Below, one piece after another: positions 23,313-25,117 of a DNA stretch of 25,117 bases (position 1 is its first letter; each line of letters starts with the position of its first letter). This DNA comes from Planctomycetota bacterium (lineage in GTDB: Bacteria; Planctomycetota; Phycisphaerae; Phycisphaerales; SM1A02). The translations under genes and the position numbers were made by a program. The stretch covers positions 1-25,117 of the forward strand of contig JADFGE010000004.1 in assembly GCA_022567855.1 (NCBI GenBank). The letters run 5' to 3'. Under the pieces are notes generated by a model that ran no database searches, was not told the DNA's origin, and saw only the letters and a program-made list of their open reading frames with translations.

Positions 23313-24415
23313 AGATCGTCGCCATCGTCGGGGCACGCCCCCAATTCATCAAGGCCGCCGCGGTGTCGCGGTCGCTGAAGGCGGCACCCGGGATCGAGGA
23401 GGTGTTGGTCCACACGGGCCAGCACTACGACGACAACATGAGCCGGGTCTTCTTCCAGGAGCTCGAGCTCCCCGAGCCGAGCTATGACCTCGCGATCGGC
23501 TCCGGTGCTCACGGAGAGCAGACAGGACGGATGTTAGAAGCCATCGAACGGGTCCTCGTCACCGAAAAACCCGGTTGGGCAGTCGTGTACGGCGATACCA
23601 ATTCCACGCTCGCGGGGGCTCTCGCAGCGGTCAAGCTGCATATCCCCGTGGCCCACGTGGAAGCCGGTCTGCGCTCCTTCGATCGAAGGATGCCCGAGGA
23701 GGTCAACCGCGTTCTGACCGACCACGCCTCCGACGTGCTGTTCGCTCCCACCGCGACCGCCGTCGCCAACCTCCGCCGGGAGGGGTTCGCTGACGCTCGC
23801 ATCCATCTGGTGGGAGACGTGATGTACGACGCCGCCCTGTACTACGGAACGGCGGTAAAGAGCCGGAGCCCCCTCCTCGAAGAGCTGGGCATCGAGCCGA
23901 AGAGCTACGTCCTGGCCACGGTGCATCGCGCCGACAACACCGATGACCCCGACCGGCTTCGAGCCATCTTTGACGGATTGGGGAAGGTAGCAGCCCAGAT
24001 CCCCGTGGTGCTACCGCTACACCCACGCACGCGCGCTGCCTTGGAGCGGTACGGGATGGCGGAACAGACCCATCGCGGACTACACCTGATCGATCCCGTG
24101 GGCTACCTGGACATGCTGCGGCTGGAGTCGAACGCCACGCTCATCGCGACGGACTCGGGCGGCGTCCAGAAGGAGGCGTTCTTCTGCCGGGTGCCGTGCG
24201 TCACGCTCCGAAACGAGACCGAATGGACAGAGCTCGTCGATGCCGGCTGGAACCGCCTCGCCCCGCCCACGTCGTCCGAGGCTATCGCCGCGGCGCTCCT
24301 CGGCGTGATTGAAGCGCCGCACACAGCGCCGGCGGACCTCTTCGGCGGCGGCCACGCATCAGAGGCCATCGCCCAAGCCCTCCTGGGGGTAGCGGATCGC
24401 GCTCCCTCGTCCTGA
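23309..24415 (+). CDS. wbpI: Non-hydrolysing UDP-sugar 2-epimerase, WbpI-like
   Basis: 368 residues from the ATG at 23309. The UDP-GlcNAc 2-epimerase fold is clear: VGARPQFIKAAAV, VHTGQHYDDNMSRVFF, VYGDTNSTLAGALAA, HVEAGLRSFDRRMPEEVNRVLTD (Glu118), LPLHPRTRAAL, TDSGGVQKEAFFCRVPCVTLRNETEW. The form PQFIKAA with NMSRVFFQELELPEP fits WbpI better than WecB. WbpI turns UDP-GlcNAc(3NAc)A into UDP-ManNAc(3NAc)A, which completes the pathway started by WbpA/B/E/D in this operon. If it were WecB instead, the operon would supply UDP-ManNAc. The context makes WbpI likelier, but substrate cannot be read from the sequence. Confidence 0.82.
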   Translation: MKIVAIVGARPQFIKAAAVSRSLKAAPGIEEVLVHTGQHYDDNMSRVFFQELELPEPSYDLAIGSGAHGEQTGRMLEAIERVLVTEKPGWAVVYGDTNSTLAGALAAVKLHIPVAHVEAGLRSFDRRMPEEVNRVLTDHASDVLFAPTATAVANLRREGFADARIHLVGDVMYDAALYYGTAVKSRSPLLEELGIEPKSYVLATVHRADNTDDPDRLRAIFDGLGKVAAQIPVVLPLHPRTRAALERYGMAEQTHRGLHLIDPVGYLDMLRLESNATLIATDSGGVQKEAFFCRVPCVTLRNETEWTELVDAGWNRLAPPTSSEAIAAALLGVIEAPHTAPADLFGGGHASEAIAQALLGVADRAPSS

Positions 24416-24491
24416 CCAAGGCGCATCCTCGCTGGACCGTCCCGCTATGGACGGCGCAGCATCCCCGGTCAAGCCTCGGAGAGGGGGAAAG

Positions 24492-25117
24492 ATGCTGGTA
24501 TGGGTCCTGCAGACCGGCGAGCCTACGCCCGCTCCCGGTCGCGACGGGAAACACTTTCGTACCCGCATGCTCGCCAGCGCGCTCGTCGGGCGGGGTCATC
24601 GGGTCCTCTGGTGGACGAGTACCTTCGACCACTACGCGAAGCGCCACGTCGCCAAGGCCGGAGAGACGCGAGAGATCGAGTCCGGCATCACCATCCGCTT
24701 CCTCCCCGCCTTCGCCTACGCGCGCAACCTGTCCGTGCGCCGATACGTTTCCCACATCCGCACCGCGCGAGCCTTCCGCCGCGCGGCGGAGAGGGAGCCT
24801 ATCCCCGATCTCATCGTGGCCTCGATGCCCGACTACTTCCTCGCGGCCGAGGCCGTGTCGTACGGGCGTGCGAGAGGGGTCCCGATCGTCGTCGACGTTC
24901 GCGATCAGTGGCCCGACGTATTCCTAAGCGTCCTGCCGCAGTGGTCCCGGCTCCTCGCGGCCGCCGCATTGGCTCCCGACCGGTCCAAGCTGCGCCGCCT
25001 GCTGCGCGACGCGGACGCCACCACCTCCGTGATCGACTCCGTACTGTCGTGGGCCCTCGAGAGGGCGGGCCGCGAGCGTCGAGCGTGGGACCGGGTGTTC
25101 TATCTCGGCAGCGAGGC
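24492..25117 (+). CDS. Glycosyltransferase family 4-like, 3' partial
   Basis: At least 208 residues, running off the right edge. The ATG at 24492 follows GAGGGGGAAAG at a good distance; an in-frame ATG at 24447 lacks a ribosome site. The N-terminal acceptor domain is visible: MLVWVLQTGEPTPAPG, HFRTRMLASALVGRGHRVLWWTS, an inner region with YARNLSVRRYVSHIRTARAFRR, DLIVASMPDYFLAAEAV and VPIVVDVRDQWPDVF. This resembles the N-terminal half of WbuB-type glycosyltransferases. The donor half lies outside the window, so the family call rests on the N-terminus and on the operon. It begins 76 bp after the epimerase gene. Confidence 0.78.
   Translation, partial: MLVWVLQTGEPTPAPGRDGKHFRTRMLASALVGRGHRVLWWTSTFDHYAKRHVAKAGETREIESGITIRFLPAFAYARNLSVRRYVSHIRTARAFRRAAEREPIPDLIVASMPDYFLAAEAVSYGRARGVPIVVDVRDQWPDVFLSVLPQWSRLLAAAALAPDRSKLRRLLRDADATTSVIDSVLSWALERAGRERRAWDRVFYLGSE

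Overview
The left part of the window (about 1-12,730) looks like a planctomycete, most likely of the Phycisphaerae type. Two secreted proteins (ends at 470 and 9471) finish in the dockerin-like tail LLxLLGNWGPC seen in that group. A divergent ECF sigma factor / transmembrane Ser/Thr kinase pair lies between them, and a DG-motif pseudopilin-like protein is present. The intergenic DNA carries heptamer arrays and hairpin repeats. No tRNA, rRNA, CRISPR array, transposase or replication origin was seen.

Layout, left. (1) 3' end of a secreted zinc metalloprotease (3-470). (2) A secreted M29-like protein (741-1943). (3) A 618-bp gap with three 45-bp tandem repeats. (4) A 932-residue lipoprotein made almost entirely of Ala/Glu-rich coiled coil (2562-5360), closed by a strong terminator. 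(5) The divergent ECF sigma factor (5531-6256, -) and receptor kinase (6347-8470, +). (6) A C-type-lectin/dockerin protein (8776-9471). (7) A minus-strand three-gene unit with GTGA stop/start overlaps: two related lipoproteins and a pseudopilin-like protein (11658 down to 9675).

Mosaic zone (about 12,730-15,740). pheT starts normally at 11791 but loses its homology near 12,731, at the start of its B5 domain. The frame then runs into the C-terminus of an unrelated protein and stops at 13245. A minus-strand gene scrap (around 13,205-13,360) follows, then a carbohydrate-biosynthesis gene that seems to lack its N-terminus (13348-14697). Next comes a visibly AT-richer TylF-type methyltransferase (14755-15573), and then the last 17 codons of a second copy of the carbohydrate gene (15685-15738). 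This is either a natural recombination hot spot or a chimeric metagenome contig. The sequence alone cannot decide between them.

Layout, right (15735-25117). A GC-rich, tightly packed plus-strand polysaccharide operon with four glycosyltransferase-like genes. It also holds a complete five-enzyme set (WbpA, WbpB, WbpD, WbpE and a WbpI-like epimerase) for making UDP-2,3-diacetamido-2,3-dideoxy-mannuronic acid from UDP-GlcNAc, a sugar known from O-antigens. Most neighbours overlap by 4 nt or are only a few bases apart. The last gene runs off the window.
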